Shown: positions 10,940 through 21,541 of the stretch, piece by piece | Numbering within the stretch: the stretch's first letter is position 1 | Layout: each line of letters opens with the position of its first letter | NCBI GenBank assembly: GCA_949317995.1 | Contig: OX439036.1 | Location: 103,461,891-103,525,890 of the forward strand | Reading direction: 5' to 3' | Source of the DNA: Acholoe squamosa | Lineage: Eukaryota > Annelida > Polychaeta > Phyllodocida > Polynoidae | DNA: 64,000 nucleotides | Position numbers and translations under genes: made by a program | The notes under the pieces: model-generated | What the model was told of the DNA's origin: nothing | What the model saw: only the letters and a program-made list of their open reading frames with translations | The model's database searches: none

Positions 10940-13189
10940 GTTATAGTAGATATAATTCATCACCCTCTTTCCCCGGCCACCTTTGTTGGACCACCATTTG
11001 GTATGTGAATTCTCACACAGGGACTTCAAGAATGATATACTCGCATAATATAAATATTATACGATTGACCCAGCCCCCGCCTTCAAGGATGGATGATTGG
11101 TTGATCAAAGTTTGTGTCTCAGCGTACAATGAAGTACTTTAAAGACTTGAAAACAATAATGATGAACATGGTTTGAGGAAAAGAAAAAACTAAAAGAGAT
11201 GATGGAATGAGAAGGTGAATCATTTCATCCTTGGGCTCAGCAGGACCAGCCGATTGATTGAGACGGGCTATCCCAACCACCCGTCTAGTTGAAGTTAGAG
11301 CCAAAGCCACCATATTGCCCTAGGGACTCAAGTGACCAGGACCTCCTCCTCCCTTTCACGGGCTGCGACTCACGGCAAACAAGCCGCCCTCTTACTGAGG
11401 GAAATTGTTTATTTTTTTTTGGTGGCACCTGTACATTTTATTTTTCTCTCCTCTTGGTACATGTACCTTTTCAGTTCTGTTTTGGGGAACCTATTTAGCG
11501 ACTAGACTCCACAGTCGGTGTAGGTAGAGAGATAGAAAGAATAGAGAAGACCCATTTGTGAAGGGCTAGGGAAGCCCATTGAATGAGAATGAAGGTCAGA
11601 GGATAAGAGAGGACAGAAAAGGGAGACCAGACCCCTTTTAAAAATGGGTTGGGGAGACCCGTTACTAGGCTGGAACACAGGACTACCCTCAACCTCACCC
11701 TCCTCGTCTTCCTCTTCCTTACCCTCACCCTCAACATCTCCTTCACCTTCTTCCTCATCTTGATCCAACTCTTGAGCTAGTTCTTCTCGTTCCTGCTTCA
11801 CCTTCTGGCGCTTAGGCTGGAATTGTATCTGAGACGTCTCCAAGTTCTCGTCAGTCTGAAAAAAAAAGGAAATTTATGCCCTGTCTGTCTAATATTAGTT
11901 ACCATTACATCTTAACCCGTCATGAGCCTAAAAAAAACCTATACAGTTACAAATCAAGACTAAAAACAAGGGACCTATTTGTTTTCACCAGTAATGCAGA
12001 CATAATTATTATTTTCATGTTATATATATACAAGAACTTGATTGAGAATTTTTTTTGGGAAAAATAGACTTACACAGAAGGGGGCGCACATTAAAGTCTC
12101 ATCTAAAAGTTATAAACTAAAGCACACTCTTACCTCTAAGTCTATAGGCTGGGAAGCTGTTCCCTTTGACTTAGGGGTAGATGTGAAGGTGGCCTTCCCG
12201 GGGCTGCGTCCAGAGTAGGTGTTGTAGGTTTCGTTCTGGTTCAAGTAAGTTCTTAAGAACCCGACCAACCTGCATATCTCCTTCTGTCGAGGGGTTCTAC
12301 CTACAGCAGCAGAACCACTTTTACCAGTTTTCAGTATCTTGGAATACATGTTTCAGAGACTCCTCATCCTGATTTCGATTTTCTTTGCTGGAAAAAAAAG
12401 CAATATCTTGCAGCAAGATGTTTGTATTAAATGAAACAATTTTTTTTTTTTTTTTTAATTCAAATACTTCAGTTATGAAACTGTTAACCAAATACTTAAG
12501 GTCCGGTTTTTTATTAAATAGCCTGTGTTAAGAATTGAGTAACAACAAATATAGGATTAAAAGAATGATAAAGTAATAACTTACGTGGAAGAATAACTGC
12601 CATTTTGGCGTAGATCAAATCCTTCACAGATGCCACCCGATAGCCATTAGCCCTCATATCATAGAGAGCTCTCTCCTGTTCCCAGAGCCTGCAGAGCGTC
12701 TCCTCACGGGTAGGGTCTTCTGTCCACCAAGTTTCCATATCCTTGTCTTCAAATTTCAAGTCAAATTTGGATGGAGTCATTTTCAGCATAGTGGATTGCA
12801 GGTTGGCAAGGTCCTCTGCGTCTTGGTCTACCTCATCACCGTCTTCGTCTTCTCCCTCTTGATCCTGGTCTAGAACTGGATGTTTTGTGTAATCACCATG
12901 ACCTTTGAAGAGAAAAAAAAGAAATTCAATGAAACACACATAGACTTTGCTTAACCTTTTCTTAAAAGCCAACAGAAATAACTAACAGGTAGGTTGGGAA
13001 ACAACAAATTTCTATTTTGCATAATGTCTTTCATGGATAGCTACTGACATCAATATTAGGGTCCAGACTCAAACTTATAACTCACCTTCCATAGTACCTT
13101 GAGATTGGTTCAAGACATCTTCCATCTCTTCCTTGGTTGGATTGTCCTCGCTGTCGACTTCAAGCTCGTCCTCCTTGGACTTAGCAGCC

Positions 13190-16079
13190 GTCAGTGTAAA
13201 ATGGTGCATGATGGGTAAGTTCATTCCTTATCTCAGAAAACCTCAATCTGTATTCTAGTGGGTTGGTGTCAGCTTTTCGTGATTTGGCTAGTCTGAAGTC
13301 GACCTCTAGCAGTACCAGTTTCCATGGAGTTTCTGGGAGGTGGGTTTGTGCCAATGATGTCAGGCTAACATTTAGTTGCCTCATATGTGTTTGAATTCTC
13401 AGACCGTATGGCCTGGCAGCTTTTGGTTTTGCCTCATAGAGCTTCTGGTTGTCTGGTTCAAATACACATGCATATGCTGGATTCGAAGGGTTCGTTCTCA
13501 AGCGCATCGCAAACTGCATCGACAATTTGAGACGTCTGTTTTCCAATGATGGTTCTCTGCCCTCAACATAAAGGCTAGGATATGGAGACGTTCGGAAGGC
13601 CCCGAGGGCTAGGCGAATGCCTTGTCGATAAACTGGATCCAAGATGGCTACGTAGGACGGCCTAGCAGAGCCATACACCTGGGAACCATAGTCAAGCTTC
13701 GATCGAACCAGAGCTCTATACAATTGGAGTAAAACCTTACTATCTTCACCCCAGTCAGTGTTTGATAACACTTTCAACAAATCAAGTGCTTTGGTGCACC
13801 TGATCTTTAGAGATTTCAAATGTGGAATAAATGAAAGTCGTTTATCAAACAGCACACCTAGGAACTTTGTCTCCTCTACAACCTTGATCGGATCTCCATC
13901 CAAGGTTAGATCTGGATCAGGATGCAGAGTGCGTTTCAGGCAAAAGTGCATTGCAACTGTTTTTGATTTAGAAAACTTAAAACCGTTTTCTACGGACCAG
14001 GCATGTACTTTGTTCAGGCACAGCTGCAGCTGCCTTTCGATTGAATGCATGTTCTTTGCTCTGTAGCATATCAGGAGGTCGTCAACATAGAGGCTACAGG
14101 ACACATCTTTATTCACTGCATTAACAACACTGTTTATTTTGATACTGAACAAGGTAACAGATAATATGCTACCTTGGGGAACACCAAGTTCTTGCTCATG
14201 TTCATCAGATAGTGTTGAATTCAATCTCACTCGGAAGTGTCTGTTGGATAAAAAATTTAATATGAATATGGGTAAACGCCTACGAAATCCCATATTGTAT
14301 AGGTCTTTCATGATGCCATGTTTCCACGTTGTGTCGTAGGCCTTTTCTAAATCAAAAAATACAGAAACAACATGTTCTTGTTTGATGAAGGCATCACGGA
14401 TGAAATGTTCTAAACGAATCAAATGATCAAGAGTGCTTCTTCCTCGTCTGAAACCACTCTGATAGTCAGAAATCTGGTGTTTCGACTCGAGCAGCCAAAC
14501 AAGTCTCTCGTTGATCATTCTTTCCATGGTTTTACAGATGCAACTGGTGAGAGCTATAGGCCTATAATTTGTTGGTAGTGTATGGTCCTTACCAGGCTTG
14601 GGAATCGGTATAATGGTGGCTTCTTGCCAGGAAGGTGGAAGCTCACCACTTTCCCATATCCCATTGAAAAGAGATAGGAGTACCTTTAGCACTGGCTCAG
14701 GAAGATGTTTAAGAAATTCATAATGTACTTTATCTGGACCAACAGCAGTGTTGTGAGATTTCTTCAGAGACTTTTTAAGTTCCACCATGCTAAAAGGTTG
14801 GTTGTAGTCTTCTGAATTGTCAGATTGAAACTTGAATCTCTTCCTTTCTTCTCTCACTTTTATTGGCACAAATTCTGAAAGGCAATTGTTTGAAGAAGAG
14901 TAATGTTCAAATGTTTCAGCCAGTTTCTTTGTTATCTCTGCTGGACTTGTCAAGAGCTCATCTCCGTCAAGGTGATGTTGGACCCTTGAACCATCCCCCT
15001 TGCCTTTGATTTTACGGATCATAGTCCAGACCTTGTTCATGGGGGTACGTGAGGTGACATTTGATACATACTTTTGCCATGAAGCCCGTTTAGCTTCCCG
15101 ATACTCGACCTTGTGCCCGTTTGATCTTAAAGTTTGTAAGGTTTTCTGATGTTAGGTTCCTATTGAATTTTCGTAAGGCCTTTTTCCTCTCTCTGATGGC
15201 AACCTTACATTTGTCATCAAACCATGGATTTCTGGGATGTTTTGGAACTGTCGAGGTTTTAGGTACAGTCTCTTCTGCAATTGTTATAAGACTTTCACTA
15301 AATTCCTCCATATCCCTCTCAGTGAGACTGACATTGTCGAGCTTTTCCAGGCAGAGAGTCTGGAATTTGACCCAATCAGCCTTATCCAACTCCCAGCGAG
15401 GCTCTCGTTGGCCCACTAGAAGCTCCTCCACCTGTAAAAGGATAGGGAAATGATCACTCCCATGGAGGTCATCAAGAACTCTCCACTTAAAGTCTAGTGA
15501 CAACTGAGGTTCTACTATTGTTAGGTCAATTGCAGTGTAAGTACCGTGTGCAGGATGGAGGTAGGTATTCGAGCCATCATTAAAAATACATAATGCTTTT
15601 TGTGTCACAAAAGATTCTATTGTTTTTCCTTTTTGGTCAGAGGAGTCACCTCCCCAGAGGGGGTTGTGACCATTAAGGTCTCCCAAGATTATGTAGGGAG
15701 ACGGAAGCTGGTCTGCCAGATCAACCAGCTCCTGCAAGTTGAGAACAGAGTTAGGATGGATATAAAGTGAGCATATTGTCATAGTTTTATGAAGAGTAAT
15801 TCTTACAGCTGCTGCTTGAAAATTTGTGTTTAATTCAAGTAGGCTATGGACAACGTCTTGACGGACTAAGATGGAAGAGCCACCTGAAGCTCGATCACCA
15901 TCCGGTCCACAAGTATTGTACATTTCAAAGTTTTTAAAAGAGATAACGTCATCTTCTTTAATATAGGTTTCTTGTAAACAAAAAGCTAGAGCATTGAAAT
16001 TTTGGTTTAAAATCTTTAATTCATTAAAATTGGCTCGAAAACCTCGACAGTTCCATTGAACTACCGCTCCACCAGCCAT
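13190..16079 (-). pseudogene. L-A2 ORF2, endonuclease intact, RT complete, RNase H cut
   Basis: The endonuclease half (16079 to 15090) is open and contains the region deleted in L-A1, including the HGSDHFPI motif that normally closes an AP-endonuclease. A small deletion near 15095 shifts the frame. The RT half (15040 to 13190) is open with FDLEKAYDTTW and SLYVDD. The element ends abruptly after the first RNase H Asp motif. Confidence 0.88.
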
Positions 16080-16877
16080 TATTTCGGGTGGTGGATCGGT
16101 GAGTGACTTCTGACCTTCACGTTCGGTGATGGAGAACGTCGAACGTAAAGGTCATCCTCCATGTCGATGTCCAGGGAGTTAAATCTATTGCCTTGTTGGC
16201 AGATATCTCTCCCTGATTTTGGCAGCCTCCCGCTGCCACTGGCACCTTGAGCTTTGGATTTTTTTGCTTTTGGTTTGTCTACTTTTGTGCTTTGACTGTT
16301 TGGACCAGACGCCACACCACCTGCCGAGGCATTCTTGCCAGGCTTAGGTGGTACTAGTGGCTTTTTGCCCTGGGCAGTGTTACTTTTAGCAGAACCGCTT
16401 TGAGAAGAGCCAGTTTGAGCAGAACTGCTCTGAGATGAGTGATTCTCTGAGGGATTCTTTTGAGCAGAACTACTTTGAGCAGCACTGCCCGAAGACACTT
16501 TCGGCTTTATCAAACAGTCATAACTGACAACAGTCTGGCACTCGATGGAGGCAGTCACTGGTTTCAGGGAGTGAGAATACAATTTGCCCTTTTGAGGAAG
16601 TTGAGGCATAGAAGCCAAAACAAGTTTCCTTGCTTCCAGAAAACTGATGTTGTTTAGGACTTTCAGTTCCTGTATTCTCTTCTCCCGACACCATACTTCA
16701 CAGCTCCTGGATGAGGCCATGTGGTCACCCTGGCAATTGGCACATTTTGCCGGGAACTGACAGCCTTCGCTGTCATGACCTTTCTGGCCACACTTAAAGC
16801 AGACTGGTTCTGATTGGCAGAAATTCTTGCCATGACCGAACCTCTGGCAGTTGAAACAGCAGAGTGGATTGGGGATA

Positions 16878-17964
16878 CAGTCGGCCCTTGGTTCCTCGAG
16901 CTCTTACTACCTCGAATCCCTCACTACCTCGATCCTTGACCTTGACTACGGACTTTTTCTCTCTATATTTGTATTCACTTCCTCAGATATCTTACTACTT
17001 CGAGTTCGGATGGATTTCCCCTATCAATTTAATAGCTTAAGTACTAAAACAGGACTCACATCCTTGAACAAAAAAAAAAGAGATGTATAAAATTTCAGAG
17101 ACCGGAGCTGTATATTTTATCAGCACAATTTATCACTTGTAACCACAAACACACAACAGCTGTCCCTGCTCTGTGAGTCCGTGGCCACCTCCCCTTGGTA
17201 GAGGATGGAGTGAGCTTGGTCACAATTTGGAATACAATACTATCCCTGTTACTATCAGTGAGTGGTGATAGCAGGAGGGATGTACAACCACTCTCTGTGT
17301 AAATGACCACAAACCTTTCCCTCAACACATTAATGCACACAAGCAATGATGATTCACTTAATGTAAGAGGGAATCTAGTACTGATAATCTTTTGACACAC
17401 TGAATTTGTTACATATGGTGTTATTTTTACTCAGTTAGAAATTAAATGGTCAGCCTCTTAGTGTAGTACTACATGTACATAGAGTGGTTCTCACACAGAT
17501 AGTGGTTGTACAAGAGGGAAGAGAGAGGAGTGTGGGAGATGGGGGTGTCGACACTTGAAAGTGATGGGGACTGTTGTCATGGAGGCCATATCTGTTAGCA
17601 GTCTGGCATTACGGAGGAGTGGGGTGGGGGAGTAATTAAGAGTCTAGAGTTTAGTGTGGGCTTTGATGTTTGGTATCATTTCCTGTCATTTGGTTTGACA
17701 CAAAGTGGGCATTATATACAACTAGATGACGACGGTGAGGGCATTTATTTTGTAACGTCTGAAGTGAGCTGCTCACGCTCTCTATCAGTCATTGTACTTT
17801 GAACCTTTACCATGTCTACATCACCACCAACAAAAAAGAAAAGTTCCCTCCCCCTCCCACTCCAAACCAGACCACAGCCACCCCAGTTTTATCTCCTCAG
17901 ATGTCTTGACACCTCGAACATTTTTGTGGCGACCGCTGATATTCGAGGAACCAAGGGCCGACTG
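16878..17964. mobile_element. Pogo/Tigger-like non-autonomous DNA transposon (1087 bp)
   Basis: Terminal inverted repeats of at least 22 bp begin CAGTCGGCCCTTGGTTCCTC at 16878, with the exact reverse complement ending at 17964. They are flanked by TA on both sides (16876-16877 and 17965-17966), the Tc1/mariner target duplication. CAGT termini are typical of the pogo branch. Degenerate CTCAGAT..CTT..AC..CGA copies lie inside both ends. An ATG at 17812 opens MSTSPPTKKKSSL, which resembles a pogo transposase start but soon becomes Pro/Gln-rich and stops. It is probably an internal-deletion derivative. Confidence 0.88.
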
Positions 17965-18488
17965 TATACACTTTCACTTCTACGCTCAAGTAGCCGATTT
18001 TGATTCTCTGTGGGGGCTTAGGTGTGTTGAATGTCAAGATATAGGTGTTGCTGCTTTGTTTGGTATCTTTTCTAATTGGAATTCTTTTGACATCAGTAAC
18101 ACCTTCTTGTCTGAGCTCCCTACAGATTTCATCCTCATCGATACCCTCAAGATCTCTTGTCCGGATTACTCCTTTGCATGAGTTCAGGGACCGATGAGGA
18201 GAGGCCTTCATTTCTTTGTCTGCCAGTTTGTCTGCTTTAAGCAGATTACGGGATTGTGCTCTTGTGGCACACTCGACCATAATCTGTCCAGAGCGAAGTT
18301 TTTTAATGTCTGTCACCTGGCCTGCTATCTCCAGAATGCCTTGATTAATGGCAAAAGGAGACAGCTTGCTCAGAGGTGACAGTCCAGTGGACTCCAGGAT
18401 AATAAATCTCGGCCAGCTGCTGGTTGTTGTCAAACTTTCAGAATCCGAGTTGAGAGGACGTTTCATTGAGGTTGTTGTTGTGGGGTTT

Positions 18489-18666
18489 GATTGATTGATT
18501 TGTATTTTACAGCACTTTAGCGGCACTAAGTGGCTATCCCGTGCTTCACAGGTTGATAATTTAACAGAGGAATGTGTCAGTGCCCGTGCATATGTGCACC
18601 ACACACATCCTGAGGGGATAGGAAAGAGGAGATATAGACCCTTTTAAGTTGGCTAGGGAAGCCCAA
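18489..18666 (-). mobile_element. S1 retroposon in L-A2 ORF1, TSD 15 bp
   Basis: GATT tail and TTTTACAGCAC hairpin arm on the left, CCCTTTTAAG..GGCTAGGGAAGCCC head on the right. TSD GTTGTTGTGGGGTTT lies at 18474-18488 and 18667-18681. Confidence 0.93.
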
Positions 18667-19416
18667 GTTGTTGTGGGGTTTTGTGTAGTAGCCATGTTAT
18701 AGTAGATATAATTCATCACCCTCTTTCCCCGGCCACCTTTGTTGGACCACCATTTAGTATGTGAATTCTCACACAGGGACTTCAAGAATGATATACTCGC
18801 ATAATATAAATATTATACGATTGACCCAGCCCCCGCCTTCAAGGATGGATGATTGGTTGATCAAAGTTTGTGTCTCAGCGTACAATGAAGTACTTTAAAG
18901 ACTTGAAAACAATAATGATGAACATGGTTTGAGGAAAAGAAAAAACTAAAAGAGATGATGGAATGAGAAGGTGAATCATTTCATCCTTGGGCTCAGCAGG
19001 ACCAGCCGATTGATTGAGACGGGCTATCCCAACCACCCGTCTAGTTGAAGTTAGAGCCAAAGCCACCATATTGCCCTAGGGACTCAAGTGACCAGGACCT
19101 CCTCCTCCCTTTCACAGGCTGCGACTCACGGCAAACAAGCCACCCTCTTACTGAGGGAAATCATTTATTTTCTTTTGGTAGCACCTGTACATTTTATTTT
19201 TCTCCTCTTGGTACATGTACCTTTTCAGTTCTGTTTTGGGGGAACCAATTTAGCGACTAGACTCCACAGTCGGTGTAGGTAGAGAGATAGAAAGAACAGA
19301 GGAGACCCATTTGTGAAGGGCTAGGGAAGCCCATTGAATGAGAATGAAGGTCAGAGGATAAGAGAGGACAGTAAAGGGAGACCAGACCCCTTTTAAAAAT
19401 GGGTTGGGGAGACCCG

Positions 19417-20034
19417 TGTTTCTGTTTTTTGGGCTGTTGGGTATCCATAGGGTTTTTAGAGAGGGTTCATCGTGGTTGCTCCCCACCCACCACCGGAGTC
19501 CCAATTTAAGGGGATGTGAATTCACACACCAGGGACTACATACCACGATATACTCAAGCAAGTGGGGCTTACTCGATTGACCCTAGCCGCAGCCTTCCAA
19601 GAGTGAGAAGAAAACAAGTTTTATAGAGGAACAAAATCTAGGAAAATAAATGCGTGAAATGACTTTGATGAAGTATGATAGATGAATCTTGGGGCTTTGC
19701 ACGACCAGCCGGTTGATTGGAGTGAGCCACTCCAGCCTCTCGTCTAGCTGAAGTAGGAGCCAAAGTCACCGTATTGCCCTAGGGACTCAGGTGACCAGGA
19801 TCTCTTCCTCCCATTCACGAGTCGCGACTCACGGCAAACAAGTCGCCCTCTTCAATGCAGAGGGAGCATAAAGCCTATATTAGCAACCGGACTCGGGAAA
19901 GAGGGACAGAAAGATTAGAACAGACCCATTTGCGAAGGCATAGGGAAACCCACTGAGTGAGAATGAAGAACAGATAAAAGAGAGGACAGAAAAGGGAGAC
20001 CAGACCCCTTTAAAAAATGGGTTGGGGAGACCCG
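19417..20034 (-). mobile_element. LINE L-D1, 5' UTR and first ORF1 codons only
   Basis: Minus-strand start CGGGTCTCCCCAACCCATTT at 20034. It matches L-D2 (38410-39031) through the 5' UTR up to the point where L-A2 entered. The rest of the element is missing. It sits at the 5' boundary of L-E. Confidence 0.82.
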
Positions 20035-21541
20035 TGCAGGGTGTGAAAGTTTCAGAAATGTGTGCAAGGATATTGGATGGAAAATACTAATTAATGAGGT
20101 GACGAGACCACTTAGTGGTACTTGTATTGATAACATAATTACAAATAGCTTAGATGTAACTAATGCAAGTACGGTCTCTGCCCTAATTTCTGATCACCTC
20201 CCAGTTTTTGGTTGTAGAGGACATGAGAATATCAGTTATGTTAGCACTAAGTATAGAGGAAGAGATTATAGAAACTTTAATGAAGACAGATTTAGAAATT
20301 TTTTAGAATCATGTGACTGGAAACCCTATTATAATATTACTGATGATCCTGATATATTATGGGATATGTTATTGACTCCGTTAATTGAGTATTTGGACAC
20401 TTTTCACCCTCATGTTGAACGATACATTAAAAAAAGTAGGAGATCATGGATTGATGATGAAGTTATGGATTTAGTATTTGAAAGAGAAGGATGGTTACGT
20501 CTCTATAGTGCCAATAAAAGTGTTCAGGAAAAGCAAGCCATAAAGGATTGTCGAAGAAAAATTAGAAAGAAAATTAAAGCAAATCGAATTGGTGGTGTCA
20601 TGCAAGAGTTGCAAGTAAGTTATGGTAATCCCAAAAAATTCTGGAAACACATAAATAACTTGTTTAAAAATTCGAATTCTATTGTGTATCCAGACATGAG
20701 ACATCATATAACTGGTGCTGATGTAACTTCTGATGATGTTTGTGAATATGTAAATGACTATTTTTGTAATATTGGTAAGGATATGCATATTGCTGCTGTT
20801 GGAACTGATCAATATCTTGTGGATAATAATCTAAATATAGATGAACTATTGGCAAATGAAAACTTCTTAGATCAGAATATTAAGGTTAATAAGTGGGATG
20901 TCCATTTTGCTCTAAAAGAAATTGATAAAAATAAGTCATCAGGCATAGACGGAATAAGGGGAGATATACTACATTGTGCATTATTGTTGTTGATAAATCA
21001 ATTCACTCATCTGATACAAATTAGTTTGGACAGGGGTATTTTTCCAAAATGTTGGGCAATGGCAGTTGTAAGACCATTACCTAAGGATGGGGATTTGGCA
21101 ATGGTAAAAAATTGGCGACCCATATCAATACTACCAATGCCGTCTAAAATTATGTATTATTACTTATGTGAAAGTATGAAGAAAAATGGTACTTTTTGTG
21201 AAAACCAATATGGTTACAAAAAAGGGACAGGTACTGGTGATGCCACTTTTGACTTTGTTAATGAGCTTTATGAATGTAGAAACAATGGTCTGATAACAGG
21301 GGCTCTATTTATAGACTTCACTAAAGCATTTGACAGTGTATTACATTCAGAATTGCTAATTAAACTCAGTAAACTTGGTTTGAGTAAATCTAATTTTCTA
21401 TGGTTTAAAAGTTACCTGGAAAATAGAAAACAACGAAATAGCTATGGTAATAAATTGTCCTCAAACCAAGATATTGATTACGGTGTCCCTCAAGGATCAG
21501 TTTTAGGTCCCCTGTTGTTTGTCCTATATATTGATGATGTT

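Larger units (their letters stand above)
4929..11661 (-). mobile_element. Full-length LINE L-A1 (I/Nimb-type), TSD 13 bp
   Basis: The 5' end is at 11661 (minus-strand start CGGGTCTCCCCAACCC) and the 3' tail (GAGT repeats on plus) is at 4929. The 13-bp duplication TTACTAGGCTGGA lies at 4916-4928 and 11662-11674. Order on minus: a ~0.7 kb 5' UTR, ORF1, ORF2, then a 3' UTR ending in the CGCCAT/ATGGCG hairpin family. A second L-A fragment is nested at 5292-6124, and about 90 bp of the endonuclease region near 9055 is missing compared with the other copies. Confidence 0.93.
4171..13189 (-). pseudogene. MADF/BESS-type DNA-binding protein gene, interrupted by LINE L-A1 and truncated at its 5' side
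   Basis: Five minus-strand exons join in phase: 13189-13086 (cut at 13189), 12902-12595, 12387-12134, 11855-11675, and 4928-4171 with the stop. All borders are GT-AG. The second and third exons together form a MADF-like domain (an ETLCRLWEQERALYDMRANG block, then an NMYSKILKTGKSGS block). MADF domains are Adf-1-type DNA-binding modules. The C terminus (RQVEQMSPKLQRKFMRHV) resembles a BESS interaction motif. Between them are acidic and Lys/Gln-rich linkers. An in-frame TGA lies at 12355-12353 inside the MADF domain. L-A1 splits the last exon; removing it and one TSD copy gives a continuous frame. The 5' side ends at 13189 against a truncated LINE. The gene looks dead in this haplotype. Similar genes accompany some transposons, so host origin is likely but not certain. 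Confidence 0.72.
16079..18695 (-). pseudogene. L-A2 ORF1, split by two insertions
   Basis: Same protein as L-A1 ORF1. The MITE enters just upstream of the first zinc knuckle (after position 17966 on minus) and the S1 element enters a few codons after the ATG at 18695. The second and third knuckles and the SSAQ-rich tail are intact. Its stop overlaps the ORF2 start (TAATG at 16081-16077). Confidence 0.85.
13190..19416 (-). mobile_element. LINE L-A2, 3'-truncated, carrying a pogo-type MITE and an S1 insertion
   Basis: The 5' end (CGGGTCTCCCC on minus) at 19416 is intact and lies inside the 5' UTR/ORF1 start of L-D1. The 3' side stops at 13190 inside RNase H (the frame ends FYTDG). Loss of a LINE 3' end is not expected from normal 5' truncation, so a later deletion or rearrangement joined it to the MADF-gene exon. 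Insertions: MITE 16878-17964 and S1 18489-18666. Confidence 0.88.
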
